From SB15 sp964639245 (GTDB lineage Bacteria; Chloroflexota; Anaerolineae; Aggregatilineales; J027), in assembly GCA_964639245.1 (NCBI GenBank), contig CAZXCU010000002.1:62001-126000 (forward strand): 64,000 bases of DNA, in the 5' to 3' direction. The notes under the pieces are model-generated. The model saw only the letters and a list, made by a program, of their open reading frames with translations, searched no databases and was not told where the DNA came from. Position 1 is the first letter of the stretch. Each line of letters starts with the position of its first letter. A program made the translations under genes and the position numbers. Shown here in pieces: positions 25,819 through 35,131 of this stretch.

Positions 25819-27081
25819 ATGACTATCGAACACCATGTATCGGATATGAATCTCGCTCCCGGTGGGCGCTACCGCATCGAATGGGCGGAACAGGAAATGC
25901 CTGTGCTGCGCCAGCTTCGGGAACGTTTTGCCAAAGAACAACCCCTCAAAGGGCTGCGTATTTCGGCGTGCTTGCATGTGACCACCGAAACCGCCAATCT
26001 GATGCACACCTTGCAAGTCGGTGGGGCGGAAGTGCTGCTGTGCGCCTCCAACCCCCTCAGCACACAGGATGATGTGGCAGCCTCGCTGGTGTCACATTTT
26101 GAAATTCCGGTGTTTGCCATCAAGGGCGAAGACAACGAAACCTATTTTAACCACCTCAACGCCGCGCTCGATTTCAAACCCCATATCACGATGGATGATG
26201 GGGCAGACCTAGTGAGCGAACTCCACAAAAATCGGACAGATTTGCTGGAAGGCGTGATTGGTGGAACGGAAGAAACCACCACCGGCGTGATTCGTCTGCG
26301 GGCGATGGCAAAAGACGGGGCGCTCAAATTCCCCGTGGTGGCGATTAATGATAGTGATACCAAACACCTGTTTGATAACCGTTACGGGACAGGCCAAAGC
26401 ACCATGGACGGCATTATCCGTGCGACCAATGTGCTGCTGGCGGGTAAAATCGTCGTCGTGGCGGGGTATGGCTGGTGCAGTCGTGGGATTGCCAGCCGCG
26501 CTAAAGGCTTGGGCGCACACGTCATCGTCACCGAAGTGGATTCGGTCAAAGCGCTTGAAGCGGTCATGGATGGCTTCCAAGTCATGCCGATGATGGCTGC
26601 CGCGCCTTTGGGTGATATTTTTATTTCCGCCACAGGCGATATTCACGTCATTGACATCCACCACATGCAGGTGATGAAAGACGGCGCGATGATTTCCAAT
26701 TCCGGTCACTTTAACGTGGAAATCAATCTGGAAGCGCTGCAAAAAGCCTCCGAAGGAACACCCCGCCGGATTCGTCCCTTTGTGGAACAATACAAACTGA
26801 ATGGCAAAACCATCAATGTGCTGGGCGAAGGCCGCTTGATTAACCTTGCCGCCGCCGAAGGGCATCCCGCCAGCGTGATGGACATGAGCTTTGCCAACCA
26901 AGCGCTTGGTGCGGAATTCATGGTTAAAAACGCCAAGAATCTGGAAAACAAAGTCTACCGCCTGCCGGAAGAAGTGGACGCGGAAGTTGCCCGCTTGAAA
27001 TTGGAAGCGATGGGCGTGAAATTTGACGTGCTGACCGACGAACAGGTTGCCTACCTGAACCAATGGGAACAGGGTACGTAA
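25819..27081 (+). CDS. ahcY: S-adenosylhomocysteine hydrolase
   Basis: A 420-residue adenosylhomocysteinase that splits SAH into adenosine and homocysteine, clearing the product inhibitor of methyltransferases. It has CLHVTTETANLM, the substrate motif DDGADLV, the NAD-binding GYGWCSRGIASRAKG and the family's GHFNVEINLEAL. It lacks the mammalian-type internal insertion, as in archaeal and Thermotoga enzymes of about 400 residues. AAGGAG lies six bases before the ATG. Confidence 0.96.
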   Translation: MTIEHHVSDMNLAPGGRYRIEWAEQEMPVLRQLRERFAKEQPLKGLRISACLHVTTETANLMHTLQVGGAEVLLCASNPLSTQDDVAASLVSHFEIPVFAIKGEDNETYFNHLNAALDFKPHITMDDGADLVSELHKNRTDLLEGVIGGTEETTTGVIRLRAMAKDGALKFPVVAINDSDTKHLFDNRYGTGQSTMDGIIRATNVLLAGKIVVVAGYGWCSRGIASRAKGLGAHVIVTEVDSVKALEAVMDGFQVMPMMAAAPLGDIFISATGDIHVIDIHHMQVMKDGAMISNSGHFNVEINLEALQKASEGTPRRIRPFVEQYKLNGKTINVLGEGRLINLAAAEGHPASVMDMSFANQALGAEFMVKNAKNLENKVYRLPEEVDAEVARLKLEAMGVKFDVLTDEQVAYLNQWEQGT

Positions 27082-27110
27082 TTTAAGCGTTCAGCGTTCA
27101 GCAATTAAGT

Positions 27111-27144
27111 GGACGTGATTCCTTCGGGTTGCGTCTCTACAGGG
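27111..27144. repeat. Intergenic palindromic repeat (GACG...CGTC type)
   Basis: GGACGTGATTCCTTCGGG followed by TTGCGTCTCTACAGGG (27129-27144) forms an imperfect stem-loop ending in the CTACA flank of the GTAGGGGC group. Just before it, AGCGTTC is repeated in tandem (27086-27099). The 452-base gap 27082-27533 contains this unit, the unit at 27329-27466 and no gene I can support. Confidence 0.55.
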
Positions 27145-27328
27145 CGGGGTGAGTAATCATTTCGCCCTTTTGCGTAAGATGGGCGTTAGAGAAACAGTGT
27201 CCTTTCGCCTGAAATCGTGTGGTAGACTTGCGGGGCAAAAAGAGAAGTGATGAGTGGTTAGTTTTTAGTCATTAGAAGCATGACAGAAAAACGCTCAACG
27301 CCGTTCTAATGCACATTAACTTTTAAAT

Positions 27329-27466
27329 ACGGATACCCCTCAACGCCGTCCTTTAGGGCGGTGTGGCTCCACTGGGCTAAAGCCCAGCGTTACCCGGTAT
27401 CCGTTTTATTTTGTTAAACTGCATGAGGGCGTTGTCGGTTGCACTGGGCTAAAGCCCAGCGTTACC
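27329..27466. repeat. Structured palindromic array with a duplicated core
   Basis: ACGGATACC (27329-27337) pairs with GGTATCCGT (27396-27404). They enclose a CGCCGTCC-TTTA-GGGCGGTG hairpin and ACTGGGCTAAAGCCCAGC. The core ACTGGGCTAAAGCCCAGCG plus TTACC occurs twice without mismatch, at 27371-27394 and 27443-27466, 72 bases apart. A run of TTTTATTTT follows the first closed unit. Confidence 0.8.
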
Positions 27467-27533
27467 AGTAGCAGAGGTTTTATTCAAAACTAACGACTAA
27501 CGACTAAAAACCAAGAACTAAGGAGCGAGAGCT

Positions 27534-29960
27534 TTGAAAAAACGGATATTGATAAGTGTAATTCTGGCGCTGGTGTTGGGGGCATTTGCCTTGCCCACCC
27601 ACGCGCAAACCGATACTGCCCGTTTGCGGCTGATTCATGCGGTTGCCAATACTACGGCAGTCGATTTTTATATTGATGGCACACTCGCGGCAGGCAATGT
27701 CGCTTTCGGGGGGGCAAGCCAGCATATCGCTGTGACCGCCGGCGCACACAAAATTGATGTGCGTTTGGCAGGCACACCCGCCGCCGACCCCGCTGTGTTC
27801 AGCCAAGATATTACCGTTGAACCAACGCTGGCCTATAGCTGGGTGCTGCAAGGCGACCCCGCCGCGCTGCAACCCGTTTTATACGAAGATATTTTGGACA
27901 GTTTGGACTTGGGTTTTTCGCGGGTAGCGATTTTCCATGCCGCGCCTGCTGCCCCCACCGTGGATATTGTGCGGGCGGATATTGATTTTCCGGTGGTGAC
28001 AGGTGTCACCTATGCCGTTCCGTATGGCACGTTGAATTTTCCGGTAGGGGCGTATGATCTGGTGGTTGCACCTACCGGAGGCACCACTGCTGATGCTATC
28101 GCGCAAATCGGCAAAGTCAATTTCCGTCACGGAGTGTACTATACGCTTGTGGTTGCCCCAAACAACGACGACCCGACTCAAGCGAGTGGTTTTGTGCTGG
28201 AGACATCGGTCAATCCTGCCGCCGAAACCACTTTGACGCGCTTTGCCCACGCTGCGGCAGATGCTCCGGCGGTGGATGTGTATTTGAATGAGGTGCTGGT
28301 TATTACCAATCTCGCCTTGGGTGAACTCAGTCCGCATGTCGGTTTACCGGTGGGTGACCATGAAATGGCCTTGCGCGGGGCGGGTTCTGCCCCCAACAGC
28401 GACCCCGTTTTTACCCAGACGATTACGGTTGGAACAGATCCACAAACGCTCGCCATTACCGCCGGGGCAGAGGGTCTCACCGTGACCGCCCTTACCGATG
28501 CAGCCGCTGGGATTACTTCCACGCAGGCGCAGGTACAAGTTTTAAATTTCAGCAATAGTCCGGTGGATTTTGCGCTGGATGAAACCGTGCTGGCAGAAGG
28601 TCTTGCCCCGTTAAGCGCGGGCGAAGGGGTTGCGCTTGCACCGGGAACATATCCTCTGGGTGGTGGCGATAAAACGCTGCTTGGTGGGACGCTCTACAGC
28701 CTTATCTTTTTTGATAGCGCGGTGGTGGTGGCAGAAACCCCCTTAGCGGTTGGTTTAGACAGTTTCCCCGGTACAGTGGAAGTGGCTGCCGCAGAAACCC
28801 CTGTTGCAGAAGCGACAGAGGAATTGGCTGCTGCTACCGAAGAACCCGTAGCGGAAGCAACGGAAGAAGTGGCTGCTGCTACCGAAGAGGTGAGTGAAAT
28901 TGCCGCGCAGCCCACCGCCACGCCACAGGTGATTGTTGTCACTGCCACGCCTGACCCGAATTTGCCCACCCCCACTCCGATTATCATTGTGGTGACCGCC
29001 ACGCCTGATACCGCCGTGCAACAAGCCCTGCCGAGTCCGGTTGCGCCGATTGCCACCCAACCTCCGGCTGTGGTAGCGACGACGGCACCGGTTGCGCCCG
29101 GTGGTTCGCTGGTGACAGCCTTGTGTTCTTCCGGCGATATTGTGTGCGGGACAGTCAATATCGCCCAGACCGCCAATTTGCTCTGCCGTGAATATCCCAG
29201 CACCAATGCGCTGGTACTCGCCAACATTCCCAACCGTACCGAAATGATTCTGGATGGGGTGGCTGGCCCGCGTGATGAAACAGGCGAAATCGGCGTAACT
29301 TTTGCGATTGTCGTGGAGGGCTTAACCGATTTTACCGAACTTGCCGGACCGGATTTTGCGGTGGCGAATTACGACGAAGCCTTCCTGACCGCCTTACAAA
29401 TTAGCAATTTCTGGCTGCGGGTACGGTATGAACCCCAACCCGGCGCGTTGTTCGGCTGTTGGGTACGGGCGGACTATGTACAAATCCGTTACCTGAGCAA
29501 GAACTTTGATGAAGCGATTGAACTGCTGGATTTGATTGACTCTGGCGCGTGGGAAATCGTTCCGTACAATGTTCCCGGCGGCCCGATTGAAGCCTCTCCC
29601 CAAGAAATTCAAGGCGCGGCTGTGCCTGTGAATCCGGTAGCGCAGGCGACTCCCACGGTGGCTGCACCCGTTTCCACCACGCCGCAGGTTGAAGGTCGTT
29701 TAATTACCAGCCCCGGACAAACCCTGAATTTGCGGGCTGAACCCAAGAGCGATGGCATCATCCGGTTTGCCATTCCTTCCGAAACCAATGGACGGCCTAC
29801 TGTGCTGGTAGTGATTGGGCGGAATGAAGTTGGTGATTGGTTGAAAGTTATTTACGCCAGTCCGACAGGCAATATTGAAGGGTGGGTCGCCTCCGATTTT
29901 GTGCAGTTGACCTTCAACGGTCAGCCCTACGAACGGAATACCCTGCCTGTCACGCCGTAA
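27534..29960 (+). CDS. Secreted DUF4397 protein with SH3 C-terminus
   Basis: 808 residues from a TTG at 27534, supported by AAGGAG eight bases upstream. A signal peptide (ILISVILALVLGAFALPTHA) precedes three to four DUF4397-like units (LRLIHAVANTTAVDFYIDG, AIFHAAPAAPTVDIV, LTRFAHAAADAPAVDVYLN). A long Ala/Thr/Glu then Thr/Pro linker follows (about 425-510) with duplicated ATEEVAAATEE words. Two SH3-like regions follow, the last with LNLRAEPKSDGIIRF and GWVASDFVQL. It is exported and probably bound to the cell wall or envelope. Ligand unknown. Confidence 0.85.
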   Translation: MKKRILISVILALVLGAFALPTHAQTDTARLRLIHAVANTTAVDFYIDGTLAAGNVAFGGASQHIAVTAGAHKIDVRLAGTPAADPAVFSQDITVEPTLAYSWVLQGDPAALQPVLYEDILDSLDLGFSRVAIFHAAPAAPTVDIVRADIDFPVVTGVTYAVPYGTLNFPVGAYDLVVAPTGGTTADAIAQIGKVNFRHGVYYTLVVAPNNDDPTQASGFVLETSVNPAAETTLTRFAHAAADAPAVDVYLNEVLVITNLALGELSPHVGLPVGDHEMALRGAGSAPNSDPVFTQTITVGTDPQTLAITAGAEGLTVTALTDAAAGITSTQAQVQVLNFSNSPVDFALDETVLAEGLAPLSAGEGVALAPGTYPLGGGDKTLLGGTLYSLIFFDSAVVVAETPLAVGLDSFPGTVEVAAAETPVAEATEELAAATEEPVAEATEEVAAATEEVSEIAAQPTATPQVIVVTATPDPNLPTPTPIIIVVTATPDTAVQQALPSPVAPIATQPPAVVATTAPVAPGGSLVTALCSSGDIVCGTVNIAQTANLLCREYPSTNALVLANIPNRTEMILDGVAGPRDETGEIGVTFAIVVEGLTDFTELAGPDFAVANYDEAFLTALQISNFWLRVRYEPQPGALFGCWVRADYVQIRYLSKNFDEAIELLDLIDSGAWEIVPYNVPGGPIEASPQEIQGAAVPVNPVAQATPTVAAPVSTTPQVEGRLITSPGQTLNLRAEPKSDGIIRFAIPSETNGRPTVLVVIGRNEVGDWLKVIYASPTGNIEGWVASDFVQLTFNGQPYERNTLPVTP

Positions 29961-29980
29961 AAATGTGAATTTTCTCAAAT

Positions 29981-30010
29981 AAAAAGAGCGCTTGTGAAGG
30001 CGCTCTTTTT
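29981..30010. terminator. Bidirectional rho-independent terminator
   Basis: GAGCGC (29986-29991), 8-base loop, GCGCTC (30000-30005), with AAAAA before and TTTTT after. It serves the two convergent genes on each side. Confidence 0.92.
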
Positions 30011-30026
30011 GATTCTGATCAAAATC

Positions 30027-30857
30027 TTACCCACCGGTGGAGGTGTTGGCATCTTGGATGATTTGGGCAATCATCTCGTAGGGTCGCCCACCGCCGATAC
30101 CCTGTTCAGAGGGGAAGGTGTTCCAGCGTTCCGAATCCGCGTAGCGATAAATCACGGTGGGGGTTGAATCTGCCCCAATATCAACTGCCAAACGCCGCGC
30201 AGTGGCAATGCCCGCGTCTGCCTGATTGGAATTCATGCACTCGCGCAGTTCATCCCCATCCAACCCCATATCATCTGCGACACGGCTTAAATCGGCGGGG
30301 GTAAATTCGCCCGTTCCCTGTGCCTGCTGCATACGGAATAATTCATCGTGCATTTCCCAGAACGCGCCCTGCTGACCAGCACACAAAGCCGCCCGCGCCG
30401 AATGTTGCGAAGCCGGAGCGCGGGTTGAGGCGGGTAGCACATAAAATTCAATCCGAAGTTGACCACTCCGTACAAAATCTTCGACCAAGCGGGTAATCGT
30501 GTTGTGGTAAGTGGCGCAGTGGGGGCAGGTGAAATCGGCAAATTCACCCACCACAATCGGCGCATCAAGGCTGCCAACATAGGGTGTACCATCTTCTTTC
30601 ACACCCATTTCAACGCCTTCGATGACATCACTCCCGCGTTCAACCTCGCGCATGTTGGCATATTGTCCACCGAGAGGAATGCCCGCATAGGCTTCATATT
30701 CTTCTAGTGCTTTGGTATCGCCCGCCGAACTGCGGTTGATGAAAACGACTGCAACCACCACCAACACGGCGACGACCACCACCGCACCCAGCAAAAACAT
30801 CTGCTGCTGACGGGGGTTGCTGCTATTTTTGGAAACTGCTTTAACCTTCTTTGCCAT
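30027..30857 (-). CDS. DsbA/thioredoxin-fold membrane oxidoreductase
   Basis: 276 residues from the ATG at 30857; a TTG seven codons upstream is open but less likely. A short basic cytoplasmic N-terminus and one membrane helix (FLLGAVVVVAVLVVVAVVF) are followed by an exported thioredoxin-fold domain. The redox motif is CPHC in FADFTCPHCATYHNTI, with a DsbA-type helical insertion carrying CAGQQGAFWEMHDELF and CMNSNQADAG, and the cis-proline loop ADSTPTVIY. It probably oxidises or isomerises disulfides in extracytoplasmic proteins. Confidence 0.9.
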   Translation of the reverse strand: MAKKVKAVSKNSSNPRQQQMFLLGAVVVVAVLVVVAVVFINRSSAGDTKALEEYEAYAGIPLGGQYANMREVERGSDVIEGVEMGVKEDGTPYVGSLDAPIVVGEFADFTCPHCATYHNTITRLVEDFVRSGQLRIEFYVLPASTRAPASQHSARAALCAGQQGAFWEMHDELFRMQQAQGTGEFTPADLSRVADDMGLDGDELRECMNSNQADAGIATARRLAVDIGADSTPTVIYRYADSERWNTFPSEQGIGGGRPYEMIAQIIQDANTSTGG

Positions 30858-30943
30858 CTGTTGTATCCCTAATTTCAACTTTTCTCATACTCTAACAAAG
30901 CCGTTTCACAGCCACAAGACAGGATTTTGTTAAGAATTGTCTA

Positions 30944-32578
30944 TTAACCGTACCGCAGTCCGTTTTCTGCCCGCGACTCAAATTCCAAATCCATGTCCTC
31001 TACGCTGTTGACCGTCACTAAATCAAACCAGATATTCGACCAGCGCCGCACAAGTTGTGTGGTGATCATGTCCACCATGTCCGGTGTCGCAATTGCCGTT
31101 ACCGCCAGCGATTTATCCGAAGGCAGAAAATCAATGTATTCAAGATTGGTCATGAGGGTGGGTTGGAATCGCGCCCAATATGCCTGCATCCCGGCACTCT
31201 CAAAAAACCAATTTGTATCCAACCCCGCCGCCAGCACCACAAAATGATAATCTGGCACGCCGTGAATCGGCCCCGGCCCCAGCGCAATTGCTGTTGTGGG
31301 AATCGCCGTTGGTGCAATTTCAGTTGCCGCCGGTGTCTGGGTAGGTTGTTCAGGGGTCAGGGTTTCCGTTGGCTCAAGGGTGGCGGAGGCTTCCGCCGTT
31401 GGCTGAATTTCTGTCGGTGCAGGGGATGGTTGGGTTTCAGGCGGATTTTGCACAACGCTGGTTTGTTCACCGTAGGGTGGGGGGGCCTCTCCCAATGCGG
31501 GGTAGGACGGAATGTTATTTTTCATCCGCACTGGCGATTCGGTCAGCATCCCCAAGGCCGGAATCGGATTGCCATTGAGCCAATAATTGGCTTCACGCCA
31601 CAAACACACCCCGAACATCCAGCCGGGAGCGACATCGGCAATCCAATCGCACATCGCCACTGTGCCATGTCCATGACTGTTCAAATCGTAACCGGGGAAA
31701 CGCCCGTCCAGTTGCACAAAATTATCCGCGTTTTGACCGGGAATAGGCCAGATTCCCCCTTCCGATGCGACCACCGGCAGCCATCCCACCCCGAACATTT
31801 CTTGCAGCAGTTCCAACCATGCGATGCCGCTGCCCAACAAGCCGTACATATCGTGTCCCGGACTCGCGGCTGTTCCGCCAAAAACTGTTCGTCCGGGGTC
31901 AAGTGCTTGGCTAAGGGGATCGTAAGGGTATTCAAAATGCCAGCCGCCCTCCCGATAATTGACCTCATTTGCCGGGCGCGGGTCGGTGGGGCTGCTGCGC
32001 TGCTGATACCAGTGATTGAAAATATAGGCATGGGTAGGCAGCCATAGGCCATTGTTGATGATATTCCGAAAACGGTCATAGTGGTTATCAAACATGTAAC
32101 GCAGCAGGCTTTGCATCCATGCGGCGGTATCACCCCACGATTCGCTGGTTTCGGTTAATGCAATAAAACCGGGATACCCCCCCCCATTGATGAGAAATTC
32201 CGCCCAGAGCAGCCAGTTTTCGCACAGAGGCCGAATCAAATCCTGATTGTTGGGGTCAATATTCGCGCCCGGTAGCCATTCATACCCGACGTTCGGTTCG
32301 TTGTAAAACTCGAACCACTTGACTCCTAAATCCAGATGTTCAACATACAACTGACGCAGCGTGTCATCCATCGGCAACCCGCTAAATTCAGGACGAAAGG
32401 GGCGGAAGATGGGGGTTATGCCTTTTTCCAGCGCGTGGGCCGCCCATACCAGCCCGCCATTGTCTGGCAGCACGACCTTCATCCAGCCCAACTGCCATTC
32501 GTTCCAGCGCGAATGATTGTCGCCTGGGTCGTGCATCCCACGCGGATTCCGACTCCACTGGTAATCGGTTAAATTCAT
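30944..32578 (-). CDS. Glycosidase-like TIM-barrel protein
   Basis: 544 residues. The N-terminal 350 residues look like a clan GH-A barrel: KWFEFYNEPNVGYEW carries the Asn-Glu-Pro acid/base motif, and GWLPVVASEGGIWP has a glutamate that could be the nucleophile. A Pro/Thr/Glu-rich linker (about 385-430) leads to a small C-terminal domain. No signal peptide is visible, although such linkers are typical of exported proteins. AGGGA lies ten bases before the ATG. The glycoside hydrolase family is not recognised. Confidence 0.65.
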   Translation of the reverse strand: MNLTDYQWSRNPRGMHDPGDNHSRWNEWQLGWMKVVLPDNGGLVWAAHALEKGITPIFRPFRPEFSGLPMDDTLRQLYVEHLDLGVKWFEFYNEPNVGYEWLPGANIDPNNQDLIRPLCENWLLWAEFLINGGGYPGFIALTETSESWGDTAAWMQSLLRYMFDNHYDRFRNIINNGLWLPTHAYIFNHWYQQRSSPTDPRPANEVNYREGGWHFEYPYDPLSQALDPGRTVFGGTAASPGHDMYGLLGSGIAWLELLQEMFGVGWLPVVASEGGIWPIPGQNADNFVQLDGRFPGYDLNSHGHGTVAMCDWIADVAPGWMFGVCLWREANYWLNGNPIPALGMLTESPVRMKNNIPSYPALGEAPPPYGEQTSVVQNPPETQPSPAPTEIQPTAEASATLEPTETLTPEQPTQTPAATEIAPTAIPTTAIALGPGPIHGVPDYHFVVLAAGLDTNWFFESAGMQAYWARFQPTLMTNLEYIDFLPSDKSLAVTAIATPDMVDMITTQLVRRWSNIWFDLVTVNSVEDMDLEFESRAENGLRYG

Positions 32579-32637
32579 GCGGATTCATCCCTTTTTGCGG
32601 CGATTGTAGCAAAAAGAGTCTGAAATTGGGAAAACGT

Positions 32638-34095
32638 TTATGAAGCGCTGCCCGCCGGAAGGGTAAACCAGAAGGTGCTGCCCTTGCCTAAGCTGCTGCT
32701 CACCCCGATTTCGCCATCCAATTTTTTGACCATGCGCTGCACAATGGCTAACCCGATGCCCGAACCCTCGACATTGACACTGTGAACCCGCCCGAACAGG
32801 TCAAAAATGTTTTTTTGGTGTTCTTCTGCAATCCCAATGCCGTTGTCCTGCACTTCGTAGCGCACAAATTCGCCTTGCTGATGGCCTCGAATCCAGATCG
32901 TTGGATTTTCTTTGCCCCGATACTTTACTGCGTTGCCAATCAGATTAGCGAAAATTTGCTCCACCCACGGGGCATGACCCAGCGCAGGGGGCAAATTGGC
33001 ATCCACATGCGCCTGTACCCGCCCTAGCTCCATTTGATATTTGAAACGGAACAAGGCGGTTTCGACAATCATTTGGACATCCAGAATCTTGCGGTTTTCG
33101 CGGATTTTGGTTTCGCTGGCAAGGTACAACAGCTGGTCAATCATGTTCCGCATGTTTTGACCTGCTTTGAGGATTTCTTGGGTAAATGTTTTGAACTCGT
33201 CAGAAATATCGTCTGAAAATGACTCGACCATCAAACTGGCATAGCCGAGGATCATCGCTAGCGGAGATTTTAGATCGTGTGCGATGGTGTAATTATAGGC
33301 ATGGAGTTCGCGGGTACGGGCTTCAAGTTCGCTGGTGTAATGCTGGAAAGTTTCCTCAAACCAGCGCCGTTCGGTCACATCCTGCGAGAAGCCAATCACC
33401 CCCGTCACCTTGCCCGCCTTACTCAAAATAGGGGCATACCAGCAGTCAAAAATTCGTCCGCGATATTCCAGTACATCATTCACCGACTGCCCTTTGAGAC
33501 TTTGCTCAATTCTTTCGATATAACTGGGTTCATCGGCAAAAATTTGATAAATGGACTTGCCCGCCATCTCCTTGCCAAAACGACGGTGCGATCCAGCAGC
33601 GAGTGTCACCATGCCATCCATATTGACGGCAAAAATGCTGATGGGCGAATTTTTGATGAGCGCTTCCATCTGGCGTTCAATGGTCTGGACATGGTTGGTT
33701 TTTTGCGCTTGTTTGACTGCGTAGCGCAGCATGTGAAAAACATGCTCTGGCGTGGCACGGTCTTTGGCAAGAAAATCGGTTGCGCCAGCCTCCAGTGCCA
33801 GTTCATCCAGCGAAGGGTTAAACGTTTCCGCCATCAAAATTAAGGGAACAGCACACCCTTTTGAAACGCACTCCTCAATCAATGCGACACCCCGGTTGCC
33901 CGCCACACTTGCCGCCACAATCCCGATATCATGAATCTGCTGCAAAAGCAAAAAGCGTGCTTGGTCGAGTGTGGAGGCACGTTCTAGGGTGTTATTTGTG
34001 GCTGTGGTGTTGGCAAGGATGTTGTTGAGAAAGGTAAAATCATGTTCTTGGTCAGATACCACTACAATTTGCAAGGGAACATACGCTCCTGCCAA
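32638..34095 (-). CDS. PAS-domain histidine kinase with receiver-like N-terminus
   Basis: 485 residues. Receiver-like domain 8-130 (IVVVSDQEHDF, then LILMAETF and GATDFLAKDRA); PAS domain about 145-255; HisKA with H-box AHDLKSPLAMILGYASLM; ATPase domain with N-box GNAVKYRG, DNGIGIAEEH and GSGIGLAIVQRM. The receiver lacks a clear phospho-acceptor aspartate, so it may be degenerate. It has no membrane helix, so it should sense a cytosolic signal. The start is TTG at 34095; another TTG seven codons later has AGGAG upstream and is an alternative. No response regulator is adjacent. Confidence 0.88.
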   Translation of the reverse strand: MAGAYVPLQIVVVSDQEHDFTFLNNILANTTATNNTLERASTLDQARFLLLQQIHDIGIVAASVAGNRGVALIEECVSKGCAVPLILMAETFNPSLDELALEAGATDFLAKDRATPEHVFHMLRYAVKQAQKTNHVQTIERQMEALIKNSPISIFAVNMDGMVTLAAGSHRRFGKEMAGKSIYQIFADEPSYIERIEQSLKGQSVNDVLEYRGRIFDCWYAPILSKAGKVTGVIGFSQDVTERRWFEETFQHYTSELEARTRELHAYNYTIAHDLKSPLAMILGYASLMVESFSDDISDEFKTFTQEILKAGQNMRNMIDQLLYLASETKIRENRKILDVQMIVETALFRFKYQMELGRVQAHVDANLPPALGHAPWVEQIFANLIGNAVKYRGKENPTIWIRGHQQGEFVRYEVQDNGIGIAEEHQKNIFDLFGRVHSVNVEGSGIGLAIVQRMVKKLDGEIGVSSSLGKGSTFWFTLPAGSAS

Positions 34096-34276
34096 CCGCT
34101 AAAGTTAGAGAATATCTTACCATATTCTCAGAACAAATGAGCATAATGTTTGTGAATTCTATCTTTACATCCTCAAAATTTAGACAATTGCCGGATGGGT
34201 TTGTCTCCCATGACGGCTGCCCCCGCGCTCCTAATCCCCCTAGCGCCCTCAACAAAATACGCTAAACTAACAGCCT

Positions 34277-35131
34277 ATGACAACCATCACACCCGAAACC
34301 ATTCACCATTTAACCCGTAACGAAGCCGATATGTCTTTCAAGCGGCGTGTGCAGACCATATTTGAATGGCTGCCCCCGCGTGATGAGGCCGTTTTTCTGG
34401 ATTGTGCCTGTGGACGCGGCTTTTATCTGAATTACTATCGTACCGTCAGTAAGGTCAAGTTGGTTGGCCTGGAATTGGAAGAGGAAATTATCCGCAAAGC
34501 ACAGGCCAATGTCGGACACTTGCCGGACATCACCCTGACACGCGGCAATATTTATCAACTCCCTTTCCCCGATGCAACCTTTGACGGCGTAATTTTGAGT
34601 GAAATTTTAGAACATATTGAAGACGATGTGCGCGGACTTAAGGAAGTGTGGCGCGTCCTCAAACCCGGCGGTGTGGTCGCCATCACCGTTCCCAATGCCA
34701 ATTATCCTTTCTGGTGGGATCCGATCAACAAAACACTGGAAACCCTGTTCAACACCCATATTCAAAATGGGGTACTGGCGGGCATCTGGGCGAATCATGT
34801 ACGCTTGTACACCTTCCCCATGCTGCGGGATGTGGTAACACAAGCTGGTTTTCAAATTGAAGCCGAACGCACTTTTACCCACCACTGCTTTCCATTTATT
34901 CATAATCTGGTGTATGGGTTAGGCAAACCCCTGCTCGAAAGCGGAGTCATGCCCAAAAACATGGCAAAAGCGGCAGACCGCACCACTTTCAACGAAAATT
35001 CAGGCAGTTTATTGAATCCCGTTAATCTGGGGGTGGCGATGCTGAACTGGTTTGACCGTAAAAATGTTCTGGATGAACCGCTTGAGGAATCCACCGTCAA
35101 CGTGTGTATAAAAGCCAAGAAACCAGCGTGA
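34277..35131 (+). CDS. SAM-dependent class I methyltransferase
   Basis: A 284-residue methyltransferase. Motif I is VFLDCACGRGFYLNYY, with LVGLELEEE after it and the acceptor-side motif FDGVILSEILEHIEDDV. A Met11-type fold is followed by about 100 extra residues that may select the substrate. The neighbouring GT39-like gene suggests a glycolipid or glycan substrate, which is an inference. Its stop overlaps the next start as GTGA. Confidence 0.86.
   Translation: MTTITPETIHHLTRNEADMSFKRRVQTIFEWLPPRDEAVFLDCACGRGFYLNYYRTVSKVKLVGLELEEEIIRKAQANVGHLPDITLTRGNIYQLPFPDATFDGVILSEILEHIEDDVRGLKEVWRVLKPGGVVAITVPNANYPFWWDPINKTLETLFNTHIQNGVLAGIWANHVRLYTFPMLRDVVTQAGFQIEAERTFTHHCFPFIHNLVYGLGKPLLESGVMPKNMAKAADRTTFNENSGSLLNPVNLGVAMLNWFDRKNVLDEPLEESTVNVCIKAKKPA

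Noticed and set aside
27371..27466. A two-unit repeat as a CRISPR array
   Set aside because: Only two copies, each palindromic and enclosed in a larger stem, with no cas genes.
31055..32047. A 330-residue frame antisense to the glycosidase-like gene
   Set aside because: Basic, low-complexity product without motifs; the opposite strand encodes a coherent domain.
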